Origin: Epiperipatus broadwayi
Lineage: Eukaryota; Onychophora; Udeonychophora; Euonychophora; Peripatidae
DNA length: 64,000 bases
Assembly (NCBI GenBank): GCA_028023455.1
Contig: JAQFVV010000031.1
Location: 8,734,093-8,798,092 of the forward strand
Reading direction: 5' to 3'
Shown: piece after piece, positions 50,170 through 62,789 of the stretch
Layout: every line of letters begins with the position of its first letter
Position numbering within the stretch: the stretch's first letter is position 1
Program-made: the position numbers and the translations under genes
The notes under the pieces: model-generated
What the model saw: the letters and a program-made list of their open reading frames with translations, nothing else
The model's database searches: none
What the model was told of the DNA's origin: nothing

Positions 50170-50554
50170 TTAATAAAATATACATGAAGATTTTATTTAG
50201 TAAAAAAAAACATTAAGATTTACTTCCATCCCTTTTCTGATATTTAAATTAATTTAATCCCACCTTCGTGATTTTTATAATAACTGGAATATTTAAATAC
50301 TGTATTTTATGTTTTAAGAGTATGAAAAATGAAGTAAGATTAAGTTATATAGAAAACAAGTTATAAGTTACCCTTTCAGAATTTAATAAATGATTATAAA
50401 ATAAGTGTTTCAGAGCGTTAATTAGCTTGAGTTCTGGATTTTCCCCAGGTAGAAAATCCAGAGTTAAACAAATATATTTTTATAATAAACCAACGTAAAT
50501 AAAATGTTAACTCGTAAAAAAAAAAAAACTGGCGAACATATTAATTTATAATGC

Positions 50555-50556
<2 letters not shown>

Positions 50557-50599
<43 letters not shown>
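50557..50599. repeat. (TA)n tract
   Basis: Pure run of about 43 bp. Confidence 0.95.
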
Positions 50600-50602
<3 letters not shown>

Positions 50603-50822
50603 GAGGACATTAATAACCTTTTCATGAAGGTTTAGAAGAAAAAATGAAAGAAAAAGATTTTTAGAAAATAAACTCGCTAGGTTGTGAGATTGACATTTTA
50701 ATAATAAGCAAGCAGATATATAAATCAAATAATAAATACATATAAATAAATGACCAATCCCAAGTTAAGAAAAGTTAGCATATGAGAGAGAATTAAATTT
50801 ATATAAATTATTTAAGAGCAAA

Positions 50823-51260
50823 TTACATGTTATTTATATATAAAAAAAACATTAATTTAAAAGATAGAAAATTAAACAATACATTAGAATCTTGATAGCA
50901 GGATTTGAGATTAGTGAGGCTAGATTCATTTTCAAATAGTAGCATAAAAGTTATCTTGTGCAAATTTAATAAATCTATTTTCATGCATGGCAAATTGAGG
51001 ATCCAAAATGAATTCTTCTTGGTGACAGCAAGCTTCTCTATTAGCATTTTTAAAGTTCTCCATCGGGCCTTTACTTCACTTTAGGGCAGCAGAATATTAT
51101 GGCTGTGGAAGACGACCCACAAGGGTCAGGAAAAGCTTTTACTAGATCATCTTGAGATTTCAAAACAGCATAGTCTAGTAGCAATCACTTCTCTCAATAG
51201 TAGCTAATCTCCCTGTGATTCAAAATTCAGTCAATTTATACTTTTTCTTTATCAGTTGTT
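50823..51260 (-). pseudogene. possible decayed coding remnant, unidentified
   Basis: On the minus strand, phrases such as YAVLKSQDDLVKAFPDPC, GSSSTAIIFCCPKVK are followed after a stop and a frame change by a 74-codon frame (51047-50823) with WILNLPCMKIDLLNLHKI and LFENESSLTNLKSCYQD. The amino-acid make-up is unlike the chance frames around it and the DNA at 51060-51240 is less AT-rich. I do not recognise a family; it may be coincidence. Confidence 0.2.
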
Positions 51261-51600
51261 TTTGAAGATGCAACAGTAAGATAACATCCAAAAATAAATT
51301 CAAATCTATTTCCAGATTAGAAAAAGATTTGACAACATGTTTTATACAAAAGAAAATCTTTAATCTACTTAATCCCATTTATTTTAAGTAAAACTTTAAT
51401 TAAAAAAATACCTCCTTTTAATTATTTTTGGACAATTAACAACAGTCACATCTTCCATATTGGATTTTATAAAAAATATACAGTTTAATAGAAAAAGTAC
51501 TTTAAAAAGAAAAAGTTTAAAAATGACGTATAATAAAATATTTACAAAAAAATCAATCTTTTGTTAGTAATTTTGCTCCTATATATATATATATATATAT

Positions 51601-51700
51601 GAATCACACCTATAATACTTTAATAAAAAAGACCTAATAATTGATAAAAAAGAAAACATGTTATTGAAACACCAAATTTTATAATTTAGGTGTGCATCTC
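51601..51700. repeat. 100-bp MITE-like element
   Basis: Ends GA..CACACCTA and its reverse complement TAGGTGTG..TC, directly beside (TA)n on the left (51580-51600) and near (TA)n on the right. The interior is AT-rich with no coding potential. Confidence 0.5.
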
Positions 51701-51849
51701 AAATATATACATAAAATATATATATATACACGACAAAAGGAGTGGGATGGAAAATAGAGATTTAAATATAGGTTAGTAGGTAGAAACATGAAGCACAATC
51801 TTAAGCTAAGATTGATTGCTTCAATATGTATAATAAATCATTAATATAG

Positions 51850-52090
51850 ATGATTTGAACCCAGATCTTCAGGCTCTCTTTAGCTGTCCATTTTATCTTG
51901 TACAGTTGATACACATAACCACACACATGTGAAAAAGATAAATGATCTCCAGTATATGTATTTTATGCTGAACCAGCACTCATAAGTAGATTATTTATCT
52001 TTTTCACATGTGTGTGGACACATGTATCAGTTGTAAGAGATAGTATGAATAATTGAAGGAAGTATGAAGGTCTGTTTTCAAATCCTGTAT
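51850..52090. repeat. foldback family F2, compact hairpin
   Basis: The left arm (gatttgaacccagatcttca, tgtacagttgatacacataa, cacacatgtgaaaaagataa) is mirrored by the right arm (ttatctttttcacatgtgtg, acatgtatcagttgtaagag, gaaggtctgttttcaaatcc). The loop contains tgctgaaccagcactcataa, the terminal signature of the F2/F4 copies. Confidence 0.75.
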
Positions 52091-52245
52091 ATTATATCTA
52101 GACTTCAAGTACATAAAATATACTTGTATTCAAAATATAAATCATTAAGAAACAAAATATAAATCCATTCTTTCTGTTGAAAAACATTTTGTTGAAAAGT
52201 GTTTCACTTTTTTTTTCATTTAAAAAGTAGATTTTTTTTTAAAAA

Positions 52246-52569
52246 ATGGTTGGCAAAGCTATATGGGAAGCTAAGTTAAGCTTTCAAGTCAAACAAAAAC
52301 AATGCATGCATTACTTAAAACATATTGATTTTCTGATACTGACTTTTAAATTTGATATCAAAATATTCAAAAGTTTATCTGCCCCCATGGTACAGCCTTT
52401 AAATGTAGAACACCTTCCTAAAATTTTTGAGAATCATATTGGTTCAGTAGAGACTTTCTATTTAATGTCCCAATTTTTAACTAATTATATTGAATTTAAA
52501 TCTATTAATGCTCAATTTAAAAACGTTATTAAAACTGTACTGAAGCTTTCAATTGAAAACAAAAAATAG
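52246..52569 (+). pseudogene. unidentified 107-codon open frame
   Basis: The frame starts ATGGTTGGCAAAGC and encodes a protein rich in Leu, Ile, Phe and Lys with an amphipathic helical character (VQPLNVEHLPKIFENHIGSV, FYLMSQFLTNYIEF). Coding-like phrases continue past the stop at 52567 (HALFKLY, KKLGHLCKTL, HIALLVISNKCIKLLQI), interrupted by further stops, so a longer frame may have decayed here. No catalytic motif, signal peptide or membrane segment is evident. I do not recognise it; an alpha-helical repeat protein fragment or a transposon remnant are both possible. Confidence 0.3.
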
Positions 52570-53169
52570 CTATATCACATTTCACATGCCTTATTTAAAC
52601 TATATTGAAATTTTAAGAGACTTAAATATGGTATAAAAATATATGAAATTTCCTCAACACTTTAGTCCATCACATCCAAGAAACTAGGTCACCTATGTAA
52701 AACATTATAGGACCATATTGCATTGTTAGTGATTTCAAATAAATGTATAAAATTACTACAAATTATATTAAATTTTAATAATGTACAATACACTGTTTGC
52801 AGAAGTTATAAAATTAAAATAATCAATAATTTAGTTATGGCTTAGCACTTTCGAGGTTCTCTGCTTCATAATCATAGTAAATCTTGATTTTAATATTTTA
52901 TTGTAATTTTACTTAAAGCCTTTAATTGAAACAAGCAAACGAACATACAGAGATTTTAAGTTAAATCAGTGTTTAAAAATATTCTAGACATAATTTACAG
53001 CTGCTTTAGGTAGAACTTCATTTAATAATGAGAATATTCAGAACATTGTTATGATATTAGCATTCAAACATATTATTTTTATTTTAGTTTTTTCTTTTAA
53101 AAGAAAACTTTATTTAATTCTAAGAATACTTACAATATTGTTAAACACAGTATACAAACATATACAAAA

Positions 53170-53350
53170 ATAACATATGTTTAACAATATTAAAATCTTG
53201 GGTAATAACTTGAAGGTAGATTTATTTTTGACTTAAATATTTTAGATGACTGCAGTTATTGCATGATATAATTTCAATTTGCAATATCAGTTTTAAATTG
53301 GTTCTTTGCTTTATTATAAATAAGTGATTAATTATTTAAAGTACACAGAG
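53170..53350 (+). repeat. dispersed repeat, copy 2 (partner 24790-24970)
   Basis: See copy 1. The stretches before and after it (52600-53170 and 53350-54770) are AT-rich with nothing recognised. Confidence 0.5.
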
Positions 53351-54773
53351 TCGTTGTTAAAAGTCTATCATATGAATATTATATGTGAATTGTTTCAATA
53401 AAATCCTATATAAAAATGTGTAAATTATTATACTTTTAAACGTCTGGTAGTAAATTGTTAAAAAAAAATTACTAAAAATAATAGTAACAATAATAAAAAG
53501 AATAAAAACATTTAAAAAATAGAATCTAGGGTATTAAATAAATTTGTAATAACTATACAAATATATACATGTTTTTAAAATAATTTTGAAAAATTTATAT
53601 CCTTATAATAAAAGAGTATGTATTGTTTACACTACTTTTTTATTTACTTATTATTAGAACAATGGTCATAAATGTTTTGTAAATTAAAGTTAAATAAGTA
53701 TATTCACTATTAATAGTATTTAATACTTCAATTATATGCCATCAAAAAGTAAAGAAAGAAAATATATAAATAAACAAAAAGTATGATCTTTAAAATTAAT
53801 TAATTAAATAGTCTTTATGAATTTGTATTACTTTCAATATGATGGTGGGCAATTTTTCAATGTGGGACACACTGTTTATAACGAACTTTTTAAATATTAC
53901 ATTACAATTATGCAATTACTATTACTAATCATGTTTAGTCAATTACATTAAAATCACACACATTTATTCTTCACTCTTTTTAATTCCAACAGTTTAAAAT
54001 GATTTAGTATTTTATAAAATGAATGTTTTCCAAACATAAAGCCAGAAAACAGTATATAATTTAAGAATACTTCTAAAGAGCTTTTCTTGATATTAAAACA
54101 AAAGTTACTTTGTAGTGGTAGAAAAAGTTGCAAATTAGAAATAGGTGATTACATGTAGGAAATGATTACATAGATTTTGAAGTCAATATAGACATAAGAA
54201 AATCAAAACAACTAAGAAATCATATCTGCCAATAAGATTGATACTAGGAAAAATATCACTGCAAATAAGTAATGTTGTGAAAAACAGATAATTATTTACA
54301 TACATCAAATCTTCAGCAAATGAAATTTTGATACTTCTCTGCCTAATTTATTTTCAAAAATGGCACACTCACCCTTATTTATGTATGTGTTGAAAAGTAA
54401 TGTACATTATAGGATAGTATAATAAACTATATTTATTATATTGTAAACAAAGTTTACAAAGTATAAGTTTTTATCTGCTATACATGATATATGCTAGAGA
54501 AGACTGGAAGAAAAAATTGGACAATGCAATTTATTATAATGTATCCTTGTTTTCATCAGATAAATTATTTCTATTTGTGCTTATCTTGTCAAAGGAATAA
54601 AAAACTATAAACCTTTAATCAATAATATTTTTTTCAATCTTGATCATTGCATTATTTGATATGTCTTTGTCTCACAATATACAATTAATACTTATTTTTA
54701 TTTTAAATTTATTCTAGATACATATAATTATTTTTTTTAAATATCTTCATAATATTATATTTTCATTATTTCA

Positions 54774-55930
54774 CATGATCACCATTTCTTTTGTTTGCTT
54801 ATAACTGTTATTAAAACAGGCAAAACTTTTTATACATATTGCCACTCAGTGCAAGCCAGATCAATCAATTGATGCCAGAAGGCTTGTGCATAAAATCCCC
54901 ATCAAGTGACTATTCATCCAATATCCCCAGACTAGTTTATGGCTTGTGGCCTTCATAAGTGAGGAACCTTGGACCTAGATCTAGGATCTAATACAATCCT
55001 CCAGCAGTTACCTTTTATCTCTACATAGCTACAAAACTATGAGTCTTAAATTGAAAACACCACAATATTTTCATTCTAAGCTCATTATCTTATATAGTCA
55101 TATAGGTCTGAATTCAGTTGAGTACTTATGCATTTTGGTGACTTTTGTTCTTTAATAACCACAGCCACCACTATACTATTGGGCAGGATTGGTTTTAAGC
55201 CAATAAACATCACATGATCAGCATTCCTTATGCTTGCTTATAACTGTTATTAAAGCAGACAAAACCCTCTATACATACTGCCACTCGGTGCAAGCCAATG
55301 TGATTAGATTCCAAGATCTAGGTGCAGTGCCCTCAGATCCAAGGCTCCTCACTGTCAAAGACCACAAGCCAGAAACTAGTTTGAGGATATTGGATAAGTA
55401 GGTACTACATAGCGACTTTATGGACAAGCTTTTGGCATCCATTGATTACTATGGCTTGCACTGAGTGGCAATACATAATAACAGTTATAAGCAAGCAAAA
55501 GGGATGGTGATCATGCAAAGTTTATAGGCTTAAAATCAATCCTGACTAATAAGATAGTGGTGATGTGGTTATTACAAAACCAAAATCACCAAAATGTATA
55601 AGTAGTGAACTCAATTCAGACCTATATGATGATATAATCTAATGAGCTTGGATTGAAAATATTAGTGTTTTCAATTTAATCTCATAGTTTTGTAATTAAG
55701 TAGAAATAACAGATGGCTGCTGTAGGGTTGCATTAGATCCTAACATCTAGGTGCAGTGTTTTCAGATCCAAGGTTCCTCACTGACAATGGCCACATACTA
55801 GAAACTAGTCTGGGAATATTGGATGAGTAGATAGTAGATGGGGATTTTATGCACAAGCCTTCTGGCATCCATTGATTTCTCTGGCTTGCACTGAGTGGCA
55901 ATATGTATAGAGAGTTTTGCCTGTTTTAAT
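54774..55930. repeat. family F3 nested palindrome
   Basis: Outer arms: a ~439-bp unit 54774-55212 (from catgatcaccatttcttttg) and its inverted counterpart 55520-55930. Inner hairpin: 55213-55519, starting catgatcagcattcc and ending ggatggtgatcatg, with arms of about 90 bp. Shared motifs include attgccactc.gtgcaagcca, gattttatgcacaagcct, atatt...gactagttt and cctatat.a. There is no reading frame. The block is a near-symmetrical structure centred at about 55360. Confidence 0.75.
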
Positions 55931-55974
55931 ATTCTAGAAAAATCTGAAACTATCTTATCTGTAAGTCAGAGAGT

Positions 55975-56340
55975 ATATTATCAATATATTTTTTGTCTTC
56001 CAAATCCTTTTAACATTTTTAAGAGTTTTAACTAAAAATAAGATCTTAATATTGTGTGAACTTCTTATAATCAATGAGAATGTGAGAATGAGTTAGTTGA
56101 GTTCATTCCCAATCCCTATGTATATAAAAACAATTCGACTGTTAGTAAAAAAAAAATTGAAAGTCAACAGTAATTTTATTCAAAAAATAATAAATTTGAA
56201 TTGCTGATTGTAATCCGATTGTGATTAGTTTAAATATAGATAATATATTATCAATATATTTTTATCTTCCTAATCCTTTTAACCTTTTTAAAAGTTTTAA
56301 CTGTAAATTAGATCTTAGCCATGTTTGAACTTCCAAAATA
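55975..56340 (+). repeat. ~100-bp direct repeat at 270-bp spacing
   Basis: attatcaatatattttt, tcttcc.aatccttttaac and gttttaact...agatctta occur at about 55976 and 56246. The second copy carries small changes. Confidence 0.75.
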
Positions 56341-58110
56341 TCTTGTATCATTATACCTTTTAATATTTTTGAAACTATTTTAAAAATCGTGGTTTCCTAT
56401 TGAATTTTAAATGTACACATACACACAATGTTAACTTTTAAAAAGATAATGCATTGATAATATATGTTGTAAGAGATTGCTTACAACTAACCTTGACACC
56501 TGTACCAATTTCTTTTACAATGACATGAATTCAGACCAAGTGGTAGGCCAATAAAATATCTTATATATTTGCTTATACAAATGTATTATAATTATATACA
56601 TATAGTATATACACATATAAACATACACATAGACTGATTTGTTTGAGAATTTTTTTTATTTATTTATTATGAGAAAGTAAATAAATTGGTTGTCAGCATG
56701 GTATATATAGATATATGTGGATAAACATATGCATATAAATTAATCTGTTCATCTATTGGTAAAAATTAATAGTTTTTCTTTTATTCATTTAATTTCATTA
56801 ACTAAAAATACTAGTTGACTGACGTATAGAAAGGACATAATTTAAGATTAAAATTTATATGATGTCAAAATAGTTGATAAATAATCGAGTTTGGAATAAT
56901 GAAAATTAAATAGAAATAATGTTTAAAATTTGATTTTTTTTATCAAGTTGTAATAATGGGTTTTTTTAGCAAGCATGTGACAAGAGAGGATCTCTCTTGA
57001 CTGAAAAAAATTGACAATTGAACCAACAGAGAGTAGCATTCTTGACTTGAAATTCTGGAATTGAACTGACAGAAGAAAAAAAAAGTTTTTATATTCTTTT
57101 TTTAAAAAAAAGAAAACTATTTGGTATTTTAAAAAAAATACAATAAAATTTTAATATTTATAGTTTCAAGAAGTTGAACTTTAATTTAATATTGACAGGA
57201 ATGAACTAGTAACTTAAGTTTGCTAAATTTCATTATAATAGAAATAATGCAAAGGAAATCTGAAACTACTAAAAATTAACTGTTGTCCTTAAAAGCTATT
57301 TTTATATATAATTAAGCCAAGTTATAAATAATAGTTTATAATAAAGGGAACATTATGCTGTATTTGGGGTAGAAATCCAGAGCTGTGGAACTTTCCAGCT
57401 AACTTCAATGTCATTAGAAAATTATGGAATTATGAAATTATAAATTTTTTCATCAGAATGTCTGTCATGTAGAGCACTGGTGTGCATCCATCTTCCATGG
57501 ATTTATATATAGTCAGGAGATATATGTGTTTGTTTTAATCAAGGAACATGAAATATATAAAGAACAACAGAGTTGGTGAACGGAATGTTAGCCATGGATA
57601 TTGACATTTTTTTGGGCTGAATGCTTGCCATACTCAAGATAAATTATATAATTGATTCATGTGATGATTATTTTTTTTTGCTTTTGTTATTTTTATTTGA
57701 AAGTTTATATATTGTAATTTTTTGTTATTGTGTATTTAAAATTCATTTTTCAAATTAGATCACCTGCAATTTAAAAATGGAAGCAGTGGATGGATAAATG
57801 TCATATTGATTTAAATTAAAAAAGGAATCCTCTTCAATTGATATGTATTTTTTTAATAAAAGTAAATTTTCAGATTCCTCTCAAGATTGATCCATTAAGT
57901 CGACCTCATTTCAAGTAAGGTTTTTATATATTTAGCAGTAAGAGCAAACTTTAGGACAACAAGATGAGAAAATTTACTAATAAGTTTTAATAACATTTAC
58001 TTGTAATTTTGTTTTATTTTTTGAATGCATAATGAACCCAATGAATAAATTATAGTATTGGTCATTAATTTCTACTATGGCATACACATACAAATAGATA
58101 AGAGTGGAGC
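56340..58110. other. AT-rich DNA, nothing recognised
   Basis: No gene or family seen. A moderately GC-balanced part lies at 57360-57500 (agagctgtggaactttccag). A (TA)n run at 58111-58131 leads into element #4. Confidence 0.5.
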
Positions 58111-58131
58111 TTATATATATATATATATATA

Positions 58132-61100
58132 TTGTGCCCTTTTGTATGGGTCACCATTTAATTTTTGTGCTAATCTATTAAAAATTTTAAATTTAAGATA
58201 TATTTGAATATGTGATGTTAATTTTGCTTATGGTAATATTTCAAAAGATTTAATGAAAGCAATCTATGAGTATTTGATATGTAAAATTGTGCTGATATTG
58301 AGAGAGACATTTTAAATGATGATGATTATAATATATAGTTGGAAAAAATGGCCATAATCAATACTGCATTAATATATTTAATAAATAAATATTTAAAGCT
58401 GAGGTATTTAAAAGACAAGTTAAAATTAAATGCATATATTTATTGTTGATAAAATAATATTATAAAAGAATATAAATATTTTAATTATTGTAAGTACTTA
58501 AATAAAAGACTAATATTTGATTTTAATAGTATTGGATAATTATTTTAAAATCTATTATAATATCTTATTTATTTAAAAAATATTTATTTTAAAAAATGCA
58601 ATTGTTAGTTTATTTTTAGACGATGACAAGCGTTTCTTGTGTTGTAGAGAACAGATGTTAGTTAAATAAACACACACATGCTTGGAAGTTGTTTAATAAA
58701 GTTGCATAACTATTTTAAAAATCATGTTATAAAATTTATAAATAATACGTGAGCTATCACGAGATAAAATAAAGATAAATCAATGTAGAATATTAAATCT
58801 GATTTTTAAAAGTATTGCTTTAAAAATATAACGTATAAAAAAGACTTAGTGTATTTTAAATAATCTTATAAAAGTTAAAATTAAAATCAAGTAAGTAAGA
58901 ATATTTTAAAAATGTTTAATAGATTTAAATAAATAAATGATAAAGATTATTTTAGAAATTTAATAATGTAATAAATATTAAATATTAAATAAGTCATTAT
59001 TTATTTTTAATTTTGTGTTGTTGGTAAATATGTAAATAAGCCAGCAAATTGATTGTTTAAATGTACCAATCAAATGGGAAGTTTCTTCCGGTATAAAAGC
59101 TCAGGTCAATTGTTAGGAGAGGACTCTGTGATTGAATTTTTAAGTTAATTGTGTTATTAAAAAATAGCTACGTAAATTTTGTAGACGCTTTTAAAATCAT
59201 TTTTCAAAATTATAAGAGTGTCTTGTAAATAAGTTATAAAAGTTTTAAATGATAGACATGCAGTGTTAATTTAATTTTTTCCCTATCGGTCGTCTCTATT
59301 GAGCTCAATTTGCAAGCAAATAGTCATGGGAACATCATATATAGTGAAAATATATCGGAAACTTTACCTTAGAAATATGACAAACGCTGGATTAGTTTGG
59401 AAAGTTACGAGATGGAGAAAAGTAGTATTTTGGACAGCATATAATTTTAAAAGCTAATTGTTATTGACTATTAGAAAATAGATATTTTAAAGAATAAAAT
59501 ACTTCTTTATGAAGAAAGTATTTTGCAAGCTATAAATTTAAATGTATATCTTAAGTAAAGATATTAAAAATGAAAGTAGTTTTATAAATATTTGCCCTGT
59601 TAAGTCTTTATATTTAAGAGACTAAATGTTGACAATTTTAAAAGGCAAATAAATTGAAAATATAATTAGCTAAAAGTCTTAATATAATAAAAATTATTAT
59701 ATTGAAAGAATTTAAACGCTGGTCGTTTATAGATAAAGAAGCTTATTCTTACCTGGATATTTTGTTATGGAATGCGCAAGTAATATGTGGACGTCCCAGT
59801 CAATGTAAAATAATTAAATGATTATTTTTCATAAACTATAGACTAATTTAAGATAATAACTTTAAATAATATTTTAAAGAACTGCATCCGGATCAGATAA
59901 ACTATTTTAATTTTATTATATTTATAGAAGAATTGATTAACTTTTATTTTGGTTTTAAAAGAACGTTTTCATTTTTCATAAACTTTTAAAAAAACACGTG
60001 ATAGACCGGAAAAGGAAATGGTGTTTTAGTGAATTTATGCCTAGGATTAAAGAACTATATGATGGAAAAGAAAACATCGCTGGAATTACGTAATATGAAT
60101 TCTGTTTATTTATCTAATATAAAATTTAAATATTATTAATCTATTAAAAATAAGATAGGTACATTTCTTAAAATAATAACTAAAAATGATATAATAATTA
60201 ATTACATAAGTTTATTTTATAATTAATATAACACGTAATATGTTGAAGAATGATTGTGAGTGTAAATGTGAATTATTTTATGAAGCTGTAATTCCGAAGA
60301 ATATTGGAAGATGGACTGTACATTAAATCATTATTGATGGTAAAAATTGTATCATAATAATAATAATTTTGATGTATTTAATATGTTTTTTTCTTTAGAT
60401 CAACCAAATGATATGTTATTGTTGAATGGATGTATGAATATTTTAAAAATACACACATATTATATTGGCAGTAACAGTTTTATTTAAATATGCATAATTT
60501 GAATTTATGATATAAATATGATACAACATTACATAAGAAGCTTAGAAATAATTATATGATTCTTTCGTAAATAAATTTTGATTTTTATTTTTATTATTAT
60601 TATGTTGGAGTATTAGAATTATATTTATTATTCATACAAGTAATTATTTTATTTCAAGTTAGGAAGAGATCTCAAAGTCTATATTTTATTTTTATTTTAT
60701 TGGATAAATTAAGTTAAGTTTTATGTAGAAGTTTATGTTTGAATTAAAGGTTTACTGAATATAGATGACGTAGTATAAATAGTTTGGATAATTAGTATTT
60801 ATTTAAAGTTGAAGGTTGTTTTCCCGGAATTTTAAATAAGTTTTAGAGGATGTTTTGTAGATAAAAGTTTATTAAGAAGGAGTAGAATAACACATAAAGT
60901 AAAGTAATAATTTCACACAGAAAAGAATCATAGAATTTATCTAATATAGTGCTTTATGAATTTGAAATTGATGAATAATTTAAATATTATTATTCTAACA
61001 GTACATATATGTAATGCATATTTGATAAAACATGTAGCATGAATTGCAATAAGTGAAATATAAAATTATAATCAATTCTTTGTTATTACATTATAAGGAT

Positions 61101-62407
61101 ACATTAGTTTCTATATTATGCTATTCAAGTAATGCTAATAGTAAAGTGAACACATACTAGTATATGATGAAATAAGTAACAATAATATTTAAGTGATGTA
61201 GCAATTTAATTAGTAAAGTTTAATTGTTTACATATGCTATATAAACATTGTTTACATAAATTTTTCTGTGTAATAATTAAAGTTCACTGATATTTGTTTA
61301 AAGTCTAAGTTTTGAAAACATACTTCAATGTTATTAGTACAGCATTTTAAAGAATGTATAATTACTTATTAGGAGTATGAATTAATAACAGTGTAAACAT
61401 ATTGTATTATTATTTTCTTATTTTATTTTCTTTGTTTTCCTAATTTTGAACTGTAAATATTGTAAATAAATTCTTAGTTGAAGTTAATGTAAATAAATTT
61501 GTTTAATTCGTTTTAAAAGTGTGTCGAGTTCATTATTTTACACCACAGCATTTGACAGCAGATAATTTGAATAAACATAATATTTGCACAATGTGAATTT
61601 ATTAATATTATTTTAGAAATAAACACAATATTTTCCTGATATCATTTTATAAGAATTGATTGACATTAACATATAATATTATTATGGTCATAAGGTAATT
61701 ATAATGCACATTATAAGAGTACAATATTATTTATTGCCACAGATTATTAAATTATAAGATTTTGATTTATACTAGAATTAAGATACTATATGAAAATAAA
61801 AGATATACATATGATTATTTATTTAGTGATTGATGATATAACAGAAATAGATAAGATTAAGTTATACCCTAAGATTTGTATTGAGTATTATTATTATTAG
61901 AATAAGTTAGGTGTATTTAGGTTTGATATAAAATCCTTTATCATACTTATTTACATGAGTTATCATTACTTTAAGATAATTAGAAGAACCTGAGATTATT
62001 TAATTATATTTTAAAAATTAAAAGTTAAGATTTATTTATTTTATTATTATTAAAGATAGTTTATTTTATTTAAAAGCCATAAGAATGCTGTAGAGGTAGT
62101 AGTAAGTTAGTAAGGAGGTGATAGTATTCTTATGCCATTGAGACAATATGTCTTGGAAGATATTGACTCAATGTAAATCTACTTATTACTTTGTAACTTT
62201 ACTTCACAGTCTCATGATTTTAATAAATACTTATTTAATTAGTACATACTATAGAACTATATTGATTTTGATAATTAATAATAAATTTAATTAGAATATG
62301 ATAATATAAAAGTATATTAAAGATAAACATGCAAATTTTAACTGAGCATTATAATTTAATTAAGCTAGTCGTATTTCAAATTATATTATACATCGAGAAG
62401 TAAGGGT

Positions 62408-62411
<4 letters not shown>
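58132..62411 (+). mobile_element. large non-coding TA-bounded repeat #4
   Basis: The 4.28-kb unit starts TTGTGCCCTTTTGTATGGGT and ends (read inward) TTGTACCCTTACTTCTCG; the first bases TTGTRCCCTT form the inverted terminus. It is the best counterpart of #1 (opposite strand), with the CCAAT/TATA pair at 59066-59098, AACGCTGG-type motifs at 59383, 59715 and 60076, gtgtgtcgagttcatt at 61519, and gaacctgagatt at 61986. A small inverted repeat (cataagaatgctg / tattcttatg, 62080-62134) near the 3' end is shared with #3. No coding frame was found on either strand. Confidence 0.7.
59060..59120 (+). promoter_or_regulatory. putative Pol II promoter in element #4
   Basis: gtaccaatcaaatgg, then ggtataaaagctc; CCAAT (59066) to TATA (59092) is 26 bp. 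About 25 bases after TATA comes ttaggagaggactctgtg, a possible start region with a similar purine-rich stretch in #1 and #3. Confidence 0.5.

Positions 62412-62451
<40 letters not shown>
62411..62451. repeat. (TA)n tract
   Basis: Run of about 40 bp at the right end of large element #4. Confidence 0.95.
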
Positions 62452-62452
<1 letters not shown>

Positions 62453-62569
62453 CAAAAAATAGTTATAAATGTATTTACCCTAGCCTAACTTTTTTTTTTT
62501 TAAATTACATTAATTGGGTAGTTTTAATAATTAGTGAACTATTATTTTGCTTTTATTTTTGTTTTGTTT

Positions 62570-62573
<4 letters not shown>

Positions 62574-62627
<54 letters not shown>
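62574..62627. repeat. (TA)n tract
   Basis: Run of about 54 bp; it produces a spurious Tyr/Ile open frame. Confidence 0.95.
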
Positions 62628-62631
<4 letters not shown>

Positions 62632-62789
62632 ATGAGTTTGTATATAATATACTTCAAATTATTTTGTTTCTGTTCTATGAAGCCATCAAGATGATAGAAA
62701 AACCATTTTTGATAACCGAATATTTATCTATTTTATCATTTTTTTGTTTATAAATATTTATATTATATATTGTTAATAAATTAAGTTGT

